Origin: Marthasterias glacialis
Lineage: Eukaryota; Echinodermata; Asteroidea; Forcipulatida; Asteriidae
NCBI GenBank assembly: GCA_911728455.2
Contig: CAJVRT020000002.1
Location: forward strand, 124,001 to 188,000
Direction: 5' to 3'
Length of the DNA stretch: 64,000 nt
Shown here: piece after piece, positions 49,081-61,184 of the stretch
Layout of the letters: each line of letters starts with the position of its first letter
Position numbering within the stretch: position 1 is the stretch's first letter
Made by a program: the position numbers and the translations under genes
Notes under the pieces: model-generated
Databases searched by the model: none
What the model was told of the DNA's origin: nothing
The model's input: the letters and a program-made list of their open reading frames with translations, nothing else

Positions 49081-49307
49081 AGGGTCAGAATTGACCTGGA
49101 TTCCGGCTCTCACGGGGCCTGACCAATTTCTGGGTCAGTATGAACCGGAATCTGTGTCAATCTGACCCGGAAACGGGTCAAACTGACGCAGAATCCAAGT
49201 CAAAATCCCATTTTAAATCAGTTTCCCGGTCAGCCTGACCCAGAAATGGGTAGCCCAGAAATGGGTCAGGCTCCTCGAGACCTGGAATCCGGGTCAATTC
49301 TGACCCT
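49081..49307. mobile_element. Palindromic element rich in GGGTCA
   Basis: The left end AGGGTCAGAATTGACCTGG, then ATTCCGGCTCTC, is mirrored by GAGACCTGGAATCCGGGTCAATTCTGACCCT. The interior carries many more GGGTCA/TGACCC copies. About 45-bp arms flank a core with the same motif. It has no coding capacity. Confidence 0.75.
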
Positions 49308-50104
49308 TAATTCTGACAACAACCAAATATTAATGAAGTTGCCATTTGAAAAACGAATTTTTTTTGTGCAAAAATATTTTCTTGTGCACAAACCAACCAC
49401 GATGTTGCAGCTTTGACATCACATATTTACTCATCAATACGCAAAACTCAATTTGCATCAAACACAAAATTCAGAAAAAGTGTCAAAACGCCCCAATTTC
49501 GGCAGTGAAAAGGTGAAATTATTTTTTCAGAATAAATATGGAGTTGTTTCAATTAATACAAAATTATATTTCATAGGCCATTTAATGATGTCTGTTTTGT
49601 TTCCCCTAACTTCAAGAATAAACATGGGATGTCCTCTATGGTTAAAAAAAAACTCGGAGAGGCAAAACCCCCATCCTAATTCTTGCTTCATTAGTTGAGC
49701 ATTCGTAAAACGAAAGATTGACTTCAATAATAGTATTGTAAATCGTACAGTTTGATTACTGGAGTGTATTTTGACTGAAACACCACATGGTATCTGACGT
49801 TATTAACAATTTGAACATGTATTCCTAACACTAATAAACTTTACACTTTAGGATTCTTGATCCAGCATGGATTTAGTTTATTTTATTGCCCCCCCACCCC
49901 CCCCAAAAAAAAAAAAAAAAAAAAAAACCTGATTACCTTGTTTGCTACTTGTTTCCTTTATGATTTGTTTACTAATAATTATGCCAGATTTCATACAGTT
50001 TTGCTGTGGTTCTTTCAATACCATGTGGGCCATTTTTCTTAATGACCATCCAGGTTCTGTTAGTCTTTAATGATTGTCGATTGTGAATATTTTCCATCTT
50101 CCCT
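49308..50104. other. Non-coding interval
   Basis: It contains a poly-C/poly-A stretch at about 49,890-49,927. No gene is recognised. Confidence 0.45.
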
Positions 50105-50603
50105 TCACATTTTTGTATCTTCTGACTCGGAGTAAAACGCTTCGTTTACTTCGAATGCTGAACTCTTCTGTAGAGACCCATTGGTCTTGACAAGGCCGTT
50201 CGATTTCGAATGAGTTTTGTTCTCCTTGTACTTGAACTTGTAACCAAGGATCGCACCGAAGGTTATAATGATCAGCGCAAGTAGAGCAACGATTACAAAC
50301 AAGAAGATTTCAATCAGTGATTCCGCTTGCTCCTTGGATAACTTGAGGCCGAGGCCCTCCCCGATGAACACCTCCTCGCAGACCGGGGTGGCCGAACCGT
50401 CCGGTTTAGCGGGGCAGGACTCAGCAGCGGCCCGGCTGAGCTTGGGGAGGTAGTCGGTCCAGAACATCACCTTATCCTGCCTGTACACTTCGCCTGGTGT
50501 GTCGTTTTTCAGTTGTATAAGCAGATAATTCTCCGAGTCGCCATACTTGGGCCAGTATGTCAGGTTGCCGCTCATCACGTCATCCGGGTTCACGTTCGGG
50601 TCT
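50105..50603 (-). CDS. Terminal exon of a second cholinesterase-like transmembrane protein
   Basis: After the acceptor TTGTTGAATAG the exon reads GDPNVNPDD (first G shared with the missing upstream exon), then YWPKYGDSENYLL, VMFWTDYLPKL, and a short Cys-bearing stalk. A hydrophobic segment follows (SLIEIFLFVIVALLALIIIT), then a cytoplasmic tail of about 50 residues rich in Lys, Asn and Ser (ends SESEDTKM). Phase and layout match the exon at 14,064: the FIGEGLGLKL block corresponds to LVGESIGLNL there. It is therefore a paralogue. I found no upstream exons on the minus strand up to the window end, so either a very long intron follows or this is a detached fragment. The tail shows no obvious PDZ ligand. 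Confidence 0.8.
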
Positions 50604-50654
50604 CTATTCAACAAAAACAAAACCAAAAAAGTAAACATTTGTGTATTCATTCTT

Positions 50655-51005
50655 TCACATCAAAAGTTGTGTATTTAGCGGAACACATCCGAAGTAAAAG
50701 TTTCCATAGGCTAATCGTTCCAAGATTTAGATTAAGACCTACGTCTTCAGCAGATTCTAAGAAAATTGACCCTATGATACAGAGTCGAGGAAAACCATGG
50801 CGATGTGATGGAAAGATACCTGCTTCAGAATGCAAGAGGTCCTGGGTACGATTCCCGTCTGCGATGCCTGTGGAGGTTTCCCCTGCAGCAACGCCCGGAA
50901 AGCATACTAGCCTTAACCATGGAGGAATACTACCTCCCTGCCTGGACTGAGGCTCTTGCGGCTCTTGCTTGTGGGGTCGATGCGTTTTTACAACCTCGTA
51001 CACAA
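50655..51005 (+). mobile_element. tRNA-derived SINE
   Basis: It contains a B-box-like GGGTACGATTCCCGTC about 40 bp after GCGATGTGATGG, followed by a non-tRNA body (GCAACGCCCGGAAAGCATAC). The open frames crossing it are spurious. Confidence 0.5.
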
Positions 51006-51399
51006 AAATAACTTGGCCTGAACGTTTTACACCAAGGAAGAACAATACTGGTGCACTTCACTAAAAAGGCAGGAAAAAAACGTCGCCCTTATATGATTGT
51101 TTTGCAGGCACTAAAAATATTACAATGGGGCTTACTAGACACGTTGGAGAGCCAAATAAAAGGGGAACAGTGTAAACAATTTGCAGAATTGTCACCTGAG
51201 GATTGCTAACTTCCATCTAAGGTGTTTTGGATGACCCAGGTCATGCAAAAATATGTCACACTTGCTGAGAGGTGAAGGGTCAATTTCCGAGATTGATGCT
51301 CTGACGTTTTGAAATTTACACAAGTGTAGGGGTGTGTTTTACTTGGACGGAGAATAACTCGACGGGCCTCGGTACTACCCATGTCAAATTGACCAGAGG

Positions 51400-54385
51400 G
51401 TGGAAGTAATAATATAGAACATTTATATAGCGCCGGTATCCGCCAAAAGAGGTGCTCATGGCGCTAGAGGAGAAAGACAAATTAGGACTGTTGATTGGGT
51501 GAGTATGCCTGCTTAAAAAGGTGAGATTTGATGTTTTTCTTGAATGTTGTGATAGATGGAGATGATTTGACAGTCAGGGGGAGTTGGTTCCACACCTGGG
51601 ATGATGATGCTGAAAAGGACCTATTGCCGCAAGGAGTGGAAGTCCTGGGCTGGTGAAGCAAAATGAGCTCAATAGAGCGAAGTCCGGTGTATGCTGAGGT
51701 GTATTTGTGGATGAGTTTGATGAGGTATTCTGGAGCATTGTTGTGAAGAATTTTGAAAACGAATAGGCCAAGTTTGTACTGAATTCTCTGTGGTATTGGG
51801 AGCCAGTGAAGATCTTCTAACACAGGAGTGATGTGAGAATGTTTACTGGTGAGAGAGATAAGTCTTGCAGCGATTTTTGAAGGCGCTGCAGACGGTTCAG
51901 TTGAGTTTTCTTGATGCCGTACAGTAGTGAATTGCCCATGTCAATTTTGGATGTGATGAATTCGTGAACAAGTATTTCAGTGGTGTGTTTGTCAAGATAT
52001 TTACGTATGTGTCCAATGTTACGGATGGACATACAGACTGATCTGGAGATTGCTGTCACGTGAGGTTCCATGGATAGTGATGAATCAAAGATAATGCCTA
52101 GATTACGGACTTGAGTAGATGGTATGATGGAGGAATCGCCAACCCTTATAGATGGAATATGAACTTTAGATGATTGCTGCTTTGAACCTATGATAATGAA
52201 TTCTGTCTTTTGATCGTTGATTTTGAGCCAGTTATGGGTCATCCAGGATCGAACTTCATCGATGCATGCCTCCATCTGTTGGATTGCTAAATCGACCTTA
52301 TGTTGTTGAGGGTCTACTGACAGATACAGTTGGGTATCATCTGCATAGCAGTGATAGGATATGCCATGCTGTTGAAAGATATTGCGAAGTGGTGTTGTAG
52401 ATTATTCTCCATTAGGAGAGATGACAGTTGCATTAAGACTACCCTCTCTAAGGTTTTACTTAGAAATGAAAGATTTGATACTGGTCTGTAGTTCTTCATT
52501 TCATCTTTGTTCAGATTAAACTTCTTTAACAAAGGTCGGATTTGGGCAACTTTCATATTATCTGGGACAACACCGTGCAGTAAACTGACATTAATGATAT
52601 CAGTAAAAACTGGGATGAGTACGGTTGAGCATTTGTTAAACAGAGATGATGGGATGGGGTCAAGTTCACAGGATTTAGACGCTGATTTCTTGAGAATGTT
52701 CGACACATCATCATCTGTCACTTGATGGAATGATGTGAGATGATGTGTGGCAGAGACCTGTTCCTCATGGAAAAGATTGTCAGTAATATGCTGGAAACCA
52801 CTGTGAATCTTCTGGATCTTCTCAGTGAAGAAGGAGCAGAACTCATTGGCCAGTTTATCATCATTCTGACTTGTGGGGAGGGGGGACACGCGACACCTGT
52901 GGAGTAGTCGGTAGGTAAGTTTGAACAGTTGCTTCTGATCCTTGGCACTAGCAAGAAACAACTCCCTGTAGTAGTTCGACTTAGCTGTTGTCATCATGTG
53001 ATTGACCTTTTGTTTTTGTAATTGATAGAGCATGCGATCATCTTGAAGTCGTGATCGTCTCCATACCCGTTCTAGGTGTCGCCGTTTCTGCTTTTCAGTA
53101 TGAATAGCATCGGTATACCACAAACAGTTTGGACGAATCTTGATTTCACACCTCTTACATGGGGCATGTTTATCAAGAAGTGTTTTCAGGGTGTTGTACC
53201 TAATTAACCTCGGTTTCAAGATCAGCTGTAGGGGTTGAGTGGAGCAAATCGGAAACGGCAATGTCATTGCAGAATTCATCAGTGTCTATGGCATTGATAT
53301 GGTGTTTGAAGATAGTTTGGTGAGGGTACGTGGTTTTTCAAGTGACAGATCACATGTAATGGCATTATGATCTGACAGTCCATCGATGATTTGAAGGTTT
53401 GAAAATACCATTATGTCAGATGTTCGTGTGATTAGTAGGTCAAGTGTATGGCCGGCTTTATGGGTAGCATCTGAGATGTGTTGATGGAGCCCACTGCTTG
53501 AGAGCAACGATGAAAAACAACATGCATTGGTATCTGAAATGTCATTAACATGAATGTTAAAGTCACCAGTGATGAGAATGGGCATAGGGTTGAGTAGAAA
53601 TTGGTCGACGATGCTCGTGAATTCTTCAATAAAAATATTGAAAGAACAACCAGTTGATTTAGTCTGTGGTCGATAGATTAGCACAAGCGAGATTGAGATT
53701 GAGGTGCTTATGAGTTCGGCATTGAGGCATTCAAATGATTTGGGTGATGGTTGGATATCATGGCACCGGACAGTTAATCCAGACTTGTACAGAAGGGCAA
53801 GACCCCTTCCTCGTTTAGACGAGGGACGGTGGATGTGTTGGATTGAATATAAAACCAGCCGGAGTGATATCACTTATAATTGCTTCATCTCCTGGCTTCA
53901 ACCAAGTTTCTGAAATTTTCTGAAAGTTTCTGTTTACATTTGTACACATCCAGTGGTAGCTTCACTTGTCTATTGTTCATGCGGATCAGCTCATCCCTTG
54001 AATAGGAGTAGGGCGGATGATGGGCCATTATTGTCACTGTTGAAAAGGTGACAAGATAAGTAGCTTGTAGTGCGATTAGTGCAGAAAATGCACACAATAG
54101 AAGATCCAACAATGCTGACTTGGCCATGCAAGTATGTAGAAAGCTCATGCCAACACAGTAGCACTACACAGTAGCAGATTCCAATATAATTTGGATGCAA
54201 AAAAGTACATCAAAAACCAGCAAATGTGAGAAATGATTTAATGCTGAAATGTGTATGTGATCACCAGTCCTTACTCAGATCTCCAACTGACTTTCTCCTC
54301 GCGTAGAGCCGTAGATCCAAATAAAACAAGACCAAGGATCGGAGCTAAACGGCAGTGCAACCACCAGGCGCACATGCAATAAAAA
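51400..54385 (-). mobile_element. CR1/L2-type LINE, broken copy
   Basis: Minus-strand non-LTR retrotransposon. The 5' end near 54,385 is followed by an ORF2 start (PYSYSRDELIRMNNRQV at about 54,030). The AP endonuclease is at about 53,900-53,286 (RGRGLALLYKSGL, LITGDFNIHVND, HTLDLLITR, GLSDHNAITCDL). The reverse transcriptase is at about 53,279-52,314 (VPDNMKVAQIRPLLKK, NYRPVSNLSFLSKTLERVV). YADDTQLYL is at about 52,340. The CR1-type tail LHWLPIPQRIQYKLGLFVFK is at 51,823-51,482. The region between the finger motifs and YADD is missing by internal deletion, and at least two frame changes are present, so it is dead. The 3' end ATATAAATGTTCTATATTATT is typical of L2-like elements. Confidence 0.85.
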
Positions 54386-54574
54386 AAAAAAAAATAAAAA
54401 AAACTTATCTCCATTGAGCCGAAATACATTGAATGAACAATGGTGGAAGCCTCAAGGTGAAAGGACAAAGGTATGTAATCGGGGATTACAAAAAAAAACG
54501 CCTCTCAATAGCCACAAAAAGGCCAATATAGTCAAACACGAAGCACTAGATAGCATGTGCGTGAACTGTACCAG
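54386..54574. other. Gap between the two LINEs
   Basis: It contains an A-rich tract (about 54,380-54,402) and short sequence I cannot assign. The open frame at 54,414-54,623 has no motif. Confidence 0.4.
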
Positions 54575-56405
54575 CCAAGCTCACTGCCTGGAAGTGCCAC
54601 TACGAGAGGCTGCTGAACGTTGAGTTCCCCTGTGATAAAAATGCTCTGCCTGATGAAGCCCCTGTGCAGGGTCCACCAATCCATATCACAGAGAAAATGG
54701 TGTCCGTGGCGCTGTCCAAGATGAAAGCTGAAAAGGCCGCTGGTCCCTCTGGTGTTGTGGTCGCAATGATACGAGCAGCTGGATTACAGATCATTGCCCC
54801 TATCATCGCTCTCGCAAACCGTGTGGTTCTGCATGGTAGTATCCCAAATGACTGGAATCGTTCCTTCATCATCAACTGCTTCAAAGGGAAAGGTGACACC
54901 TTGGATAGAGGAAATTTCAGAGGCCTAAAACTGCTCGACCAGGTGCTGAAAATCATCGAACGAGTTGTTGAAGGAGTGATCAGATCACAGGTTGAAATTG
55001 GTGAGATGCAGTTTGGTTTTATGCCGGGACGTGGGATGACAGATGCCATTTTCATATTACGACAAATGCATGAGAGGTTCCTGGGCAAGCACAAAGACTT
55101 ATTCTTTGCTTTCATCGACCTAGAAAAGGCCTTTGACCGTGTGCCTAGGGAAGGTCTGTGGTGGGCCATGAGGAAGTTAGGTATTGAGGAGTGGTTAGTT
55201 AAAACCGTGCAGGCAATGTACACACATGCCAGGTCTTGCACCAGAGTAAATGGACCGTACATCTCTGAGTTCGATGTAAACGTTGGTGTCCACCAGGGTT
55301 CAGTACTGAGCCCACTGCTTCTTCATTATCATGATGGAGACACTGTCTTGTGAGTTCAGGACTGGCTGCCCATGGGAGCTGCTTTATGCTGACGACCATG
55401 TGATCATGGCGGAGTCCGTCAAGGAGCTACAGCACAAGCTTGAGTGGAAAACAAACCTTGAATCCAAGGGGCTCAGAGTTAACATGTCAAAGACCAAGAT
55501 TCTCTGCAGTGATCATGTCCCTGTACAACCTAAGAAGGACACTGGCAAATGGCCCTGCGGTATCTGTCAGAACCGTGTTGGCAGAAATTCAATCTTCTGT
55601 GCCCATTGCAAGAAGTGGATCCACAAACGTTGCTGAGGCATCAAGGGTAAGTTGAAATCCACCCCCAACTTCAAATGCAGAATGTGTCATGGGGATCTTC
55701 TCCCTCCTGCAGCCCAGCAGTTGCCTGAATTCACCCTAGGCAACGATGCCCTGGAAGTTGTAGACTCTTTCTGCTACCTCGGAGACATGACTGGCTGGGC
55801 TAGAGGCTGCACTGATGCAATAACAGAGAGAGTGCAATCTGCCTGGAGGAAGTTTCGAGAGCTGCTACCCATTTTGACCAACCGGGGCATCTCACTCCGC
55901 AGCAGGGGACACGGTTTCAACTCATGTGTCCGTAGTGTCCTCCTCTATGCCAGTGAAACCTGGCCAGTAACTGGTGATAACATCTTTCGCCTGTCCCGAA
56001 ATGACAATACTACGGTACGTTGGATTTGCTCAGCCAAGATCTCCGACAGAGTGGCCCTGGATGAACTAAGAGCACGTCTAGGTATCCTTAACATCGCGGA
56101 TGTTGTCAGTTGGGGTAGACTGTGTTGGTATGGGCACATCCAGCGCATTAGTGATGCAAAATGGCCAAAGAAGGTACTAGATCTACAGGTAGAGGGCGTC
56201 CGTCCACGTGGTCGCCCAAGAAAGCGCTGGATTGACAACATCCCAGACGATCTCAAGGGCATCAACTTGAACCTTATCCACCACCGGGAGGCATGGAGAA
56301 ATGCAATCAGACCATACCGACATCACCACGACAGCGTCCAAACCTTGACTTCGGGGAACAAGAGACGTTAAATGCATTGATGATGATTGATGATGATGAT
56401 TACAC
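54575..56405 (+). mobile_element. Non-LTR retrotransposon fragment with reverse transcriptase and zinc finger
   Basis: 5'-truncated copy. It starts in the thumbless upstream region (WKCHYERLLNVEFP), then AEKAAGPSGVVVAMI, GNFRGLKLLDQVLKIIERV, FGFMPGRGMTDAIF, AFIDLEKAFDRVPREG, GVHQGSVLSPLL, LLYADDHVIM. A PHD-like finger follows (CGICQNRVGRNS, CAHCKKWIHKRC), and then the C-terminal domain ends RPRGRPRKRWIDNIPDDLKG. One frame change lies near 55,315-55,335 and a TGA follows the finger at 55,634. The 3' end is a TGATGATGATT-type tail. The clade is uncertain: it may be RTE-like or Ingi/Nimb-like. No endonuclease is in view. Confidence 0.83.
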
Positions 56406-57101
56406 GGCTTCCGGTTCCAGACCGGGGAAACATTTGCTTGTAAACAGGTCATCCAGTGTGGAAGGAGATTCTGTCTGGCAGGAGATTCTGTCCGGGCATA
56501 CGGCGAATTTTGTACTAACTCCTTCTGATAGTGCCCTCTTCTGAATAAACTACTCCAGCCCACATTAATTTACCGTATGGTGGACACATGACCCAGAGGA
56601 CAGAATACCCTATGACACCAGCACCAACTGGTTACAAATAACTTGACATGCACTGCATGCAATTCATTTGAAACCACCAGTAAACCTACGAGCAAAATCT
56701 CCAAATTGTTTAGTTTAGTTTTTTTTGCTAGGCCAAAAGGTCAATTTCAATGCCATTTTGTTTTTGTGACCATCTCTGACTGTCACCTTTTATATCATGA
56801 AAATATAGAAAATTCCTGTAACAAAAATGTACAAACCCATATATCTGAAATTTGTCATTGAATGTTTTGGATGTTGACACATTTCGCACAGACTAAAATT
56901 TGTATTTCTGTATTTTTGCATTTTGTATACTTGTATTTTTGTATTTGTATTTGTATTTTAAGCCGCTCCAATTTCTATTGTATACTTGTATATTATATAA
57001 ATGGCAATAAATCAAATTCACAGTTTTTAGAAAATGAGTGCATTACAAAATTGAATTTGACATCAGAGCCTATCTTGAACTAAACTAACCGCTATACTTA
57101 C
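56406..57101. other. Non-coding interval
   Basis: I looked here for the seven-transmembrane exons expected after the GPS exon on the minus strand and saw none. Confidence 0.5.
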
Positions 57102-57275
57102 CATAAGAACGGCAAAGTTGGTTGCATGGTTGCACTCACAAGACAGCCTGTTATCTTGCATTCCCGTATAGTTGCAACCTTCAGGTGACCAATCACCGAC
57201 ACCTCCTTCAAGTGTAAAATTCCACGCTTAACATTTTGCAGAGTCTAACATTCTTTTGGTAACATTCTCAGGTGC
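57102..57275 (-). CDS. Exon: GPS motif of the adhesion-GPCR-like gene
   Basis: The exon is 58 codons, phase 0 to 0. It reads APENVTKRMLDSAKC, then TAA, then AWNFTLEGGVGDW, SPEGCNYTGMQDN, LSCECNHATNFAVLM, then GTAAGT. The GPS core Cys/Trp pattern and the HxT cleavage tripeptide (HAT) are present. The stop falls at the residue after the first GPS Cys. Confidence 0.85.
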
Positions 57276-58033
57276 CTGCGGTAGCCAAAACGTTTGACAC
57301 AAATATCAATCATGGATTTCTTTTCATTTCATTCTATTTTCACAACAGAAAACATTGACAGACCTATAAGAAACAGTAGCACCCCTGAAGGATTTCAAAA
57401 AACAGTAAACTGAATTACTATCAGGTTGATCTCCTGATGCTTCAATTTAAGAAAACAGACAAACATAGGACATTAAATATAGAACATGAGTTTGAGAAAC
57501 ACGTACAATATTGCAGTGTAAAAATATAAAATTGAATTCAAAAAGCACATAAAAAAAATAAAAATAAAATGCTGTTAAAAATAAAGAATTACTGGGTTGG
57601 TTAGGAGCTCTGTGAACAATAATACAACAGCATTTATAAAATGCATTCATAAATACCCCAGTCAGTTTGGGACAATTTGGGCAGTCCTATTGGTTGAAAG
57701 GTGGTCACATGACTGTTTAAGACCGGTTTTAAACAGACGATAAAGACATAGCTGGAGCTGTGAAGGCGCGTTCTGCGCTCATTAAAGCAATACGCGTGTT
57801 GGCGCACCAGTTTACGCAGGTGCTAACGCAGGTGCGCAATCAATACATAGTGGCACTCAATGTAAAGTCTAATAATGCGCGCGCGTACGCGCAACCGTAT
57901 GAGCGTTGACCCTTCGCGAATGGAGCCTGAGGTCGTGGCAAGAATTGAAAAATTACTTATAAAAAAAAACCCAGAAAGTTTCATGGATTTTTCTACATTA
58001 TTACGCTTTTTAACAAAAAGGGCATTTATGAAT

Positions 58034-58200
58034 GGGAATAAAAGAGTAGTGACTCGGTCTTAAACGGTCGTTTAAAACCTTGCAGGGTCGGGGTCGTGTG
58101 ATAAAGGACCTCGCCTTCGGTTTAGTCCTTTATCACACGACCACACCCCTGCCGGTTTTAAACGGCCGTTTAAGACCTCGGTCACCACTCTTTTATTCCC
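58034..58200. mobile_element. Near-perfect hairpin (MITE-like)
   Basis: The left arm GGGAATAAAAGAGTAGTGAC, then GTCGTGTGATAAAGGACC, pairs with GTCCTTTATCACACGACC, then GTCACCACTCTTTTATTCCC. The arms are about 80 bp with a 10-base tip (TCGCCTTCGG). A related GTTTAAGACCGGTTTTAAAC lies at about 57,714-57,735. Confidence 0.85.
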
Positions 58201-58710
58201 TTATTACGAATCACAGATTCCTCAATGAGCCTAACAATATAGTGAGCAAAATTTAAAATTATCAAGTAAACCTACAACAAAAATCTAAAGGTCACACAGA
58301 TTGTATGTACACATACAGATGCTCTTAATTAGGCAACATTTGCCTACTGCCACTCGAGTGTCTCACAATCTCCCAAGTCTGGCAAGCCATGACTGGTATT
58401 TATGTCTAAAAGTTATGTGATTTCAGGCATTGCAGGGTTGAGTACCAATATCCCGTTGGTAAGGGATGACATTTTGGAGCCGGAATGGTATCGACTGGTA
58501 ACGAATGGTATACATCATGGAAACATTGGTTGCACTGCACTTCCAGCTCCAAAACATCATCGCTTAAAAACCTGTCCTGCTGTTTATCTACTGCCGTGGA
58601 GCAGATTTAGAAATGCGGGAGATACCTTCTTCAGATTTTACAGAACAAAACACAATAGACAAATTATATATTTTTGTTCATGTCTTGATCCCTAATTTGT
58701 GGAAGCTAAC

Positions 58711-58901
58711 CTTGAATGCAATAGCCAAGGGTTCCCTCAGATGACTTAGCCTCATATCTCCAACAAACAATGAAAGAACAGGTCCTGCAACTTGTTCCAC
58801 TGGGTCCTTCTCATCCCTGTTATTCTTAATAGATGCTGATTGAAACAATGCATCCGATGCATGGATGATGAAGCCAGCTTGGAGTTGAGTATTGCCATTA
58901 T
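58711..58901 (-). CDS. Exon: GAIN beta region
   Basis: It reads DNGNTQLQAGFIIHASDALF and ends SHLREPLAIAFK. It completes a split Asp codon with the preceding exon and ends in phase 0. The pattern is the usual GAIN run of beta strands ahead of the GPS. Confidence 0.8.
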
Positions 58902-59385
58902 CTATCAACCAATAACATCACTTTTCATTACATGTTTATGTTTTTGTGTCTTTACTTTATTGTGTATTTAGCAACAACATCTTCGCAAATCAGCATCCCA
59001 CATTTAACTGGTACCACAGACTGCCACAAAGTCTCAAAAACGCTACCAGCTTTTCAATTTTAAACAAACTTAGACAGGCTTCCAGTCCCAAATACCAAAG
59101 GTATCCCCTGCCTTTAATAAGATCTCATCTTTATGAAGATAACCATGCTCCTTCATTTTAAGGACCGTCTACGAAACTATGGCTTGGGCTTGTGCTTGTG
59201 CTTATATGCTCTGTCAGTTATTTAGAAAACGTGTACTTTCCTTGAGGGGCTTCAAACAGACAAACAGAGCCCAAGCTGGAGCCCAAGCTGGAACCGTGGT
59301 TTCGTAAATGGCCTAGGAATGAAAAACACTTCCATTATGTCATGTACAGTGACTAAAGGAAGTAAGAAGTGAAACACATACTCAC

Positions 59386-59751
59386 CTTGAATATTATTAG
59401 TGGAAAATAGGCTGCCTGGTAACAGTATAGATCCTATGATATCCACACTTTCACTTTCACCAACAAACGTCTGGATCTGAGAACCCTGAAGACTGCCCTC
59501 TTCTCCTGTCTCTCTCTCACAGACGCAAAGGTGAGTCCGCTCTGGATCTCGGAGAAATTTCGGCTGATTGCCTCCACGTGAAGTGTCTCTTGAACTGTGC
59601 TCACCTCTCCCTCTTCCTTAAGAGTCAGGGATATTTGACTCTGGACGGACTGAACGATCGCTGAAGAGCTGGCGGCATTGTCGGACAATTCCTGACCAGC
59701 TTCGGAACTCTTAATGACACTGTTGACAGCTTCGACCACCGAATGTGTGAC
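59386..59751 (-). CDS. Exon: GAIN helical and early beta region, with a frame change
   Basis: It starts VTHSVVEAVNSVIKSSE and runs through HVEAISRNFSEIQSGLTFAS. After a GA-dinucleotide run the usable frame changes to SQIQTFVGESESVDIIGSIL, ending STNNIQ with donor G|GTGAGT. The length (366 bp) is off by two (or minus one) from what the flanking phases require, which confirms the indel. Confidence 0.78.
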
Positions 59752-61184
59752 CTACCAGAAAATTTATCAAGACCTCATCATGAAGTTTTTTGCATGGTGC
59801 AGGACGTATGAACTGAGTAAAATACATTTTAAGGGTAACAATCGTGAGAAGAATCGGGTTGTGATGAAGTGGAGTCTTGATGTTTCAAATACAGTGTACC
59901 CTTGCTCATCTGGAACATAGTCATCCTGGTTAACCTACTTAGTTCTTTGCAAAACCTTTTTTTCTAATCAGCGTGACATGAAGTGATCCATGCCAAACTG
60001 ATCATGAATGAGAGGTATACAAAGTTTTGTTGTATGACATTCAACGTTAGCATTATAAAGACATAATGTCAACATAAAGGGAAGTAGCCGTTTCACACTG
60101 CTTACCAACCAATGTAGATGCAAAAGAAAATTGCTAATGGCCTCATGTTTTGACTCTCGGGCCATCAAAGGCCAAATGAAAAGGACCTTTCAGAAAGACA
60201 TTATTAGGGTCGAAAGGGGAGGTTATTTAAAAAAAAAAAAAATGTTTTCTTTATGCAAGTTCCTCCAAACAAGGCTAAAAGCCACTATCAGCAAGGGGCT
60301 ACAAGAAGAAAACATCAACGATAAATTGAAAAAAACTCTGGGAAAGTGAAGACAGAAATTGAATATTCCTCTTAAAAAACAGTCTAGATTGTAGGATGGT
60401 GGGGAAACAGTTGTTGGAATGGTGGAGGAAAACAGTTGTTGGAATGGCTCTTCATTCTACATAAACAAATTAACATTTTTTGTATTAGTAGGAAAGACAT
60501 ACAAATGGACATATAAATGTCAAACTTAAAAAGACATCTTAATCAGCAGAATGAATTGCCATTAAAGTTCCAACAGTCAGTCGATTAAAACATCTTCAGA
60601 AAAGTACAAAATTACATGTAAAATACACAACACCAACTGATTATTTTTTACTGGACTCAAGAAACCTAATCAAAACTACATGAACAAACTATTCCATGAA
60701 AAAGAATGAAAAGCGGACATTAAAAGCGCCCAGTTCCTCATAAGGATTTCCTGACCTTTACAATAGATCAATCTGTTAAGCCCCCCCCCCCCCACCACAA
60801 CAGCTTCCTATCAACGCCACCCACATGCATCTCGCACTGCACAGGCAATAACTTGCACACAGAAAGTGTGGGTAGGCATACACACGATTGTGGGGTCATT
60901 TATACATTGGAACAAAGGTCCCCACAACGATTTTCTTTGTCAAACCCTGTCCCCACAGAGGGATTCTTTAGAGAAGGGAATAATAGAACAACAATAGGGA
61001 GTCCCCACAACTAGGTGTTAAAAAGAATGTGTGTGTGGACAGAGGTCTCCAAAAAGCATGTATGTAGCTTGTCTAATGATGACCCCTCATGATACAAGAA
61101 CAACACAAAAATAAAAGAACAATTGTGTAATATGATAACAAGACAAACTTATTTGTAATTTTGCCCATACACCGATGTGTGTTA

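Noticed and set aside
57875-58063. A small plus-strand gene beginning at a CG-rich patch
   Set aside because: It runs into the hairpin element at 58,034 and shows no motif or splice support.
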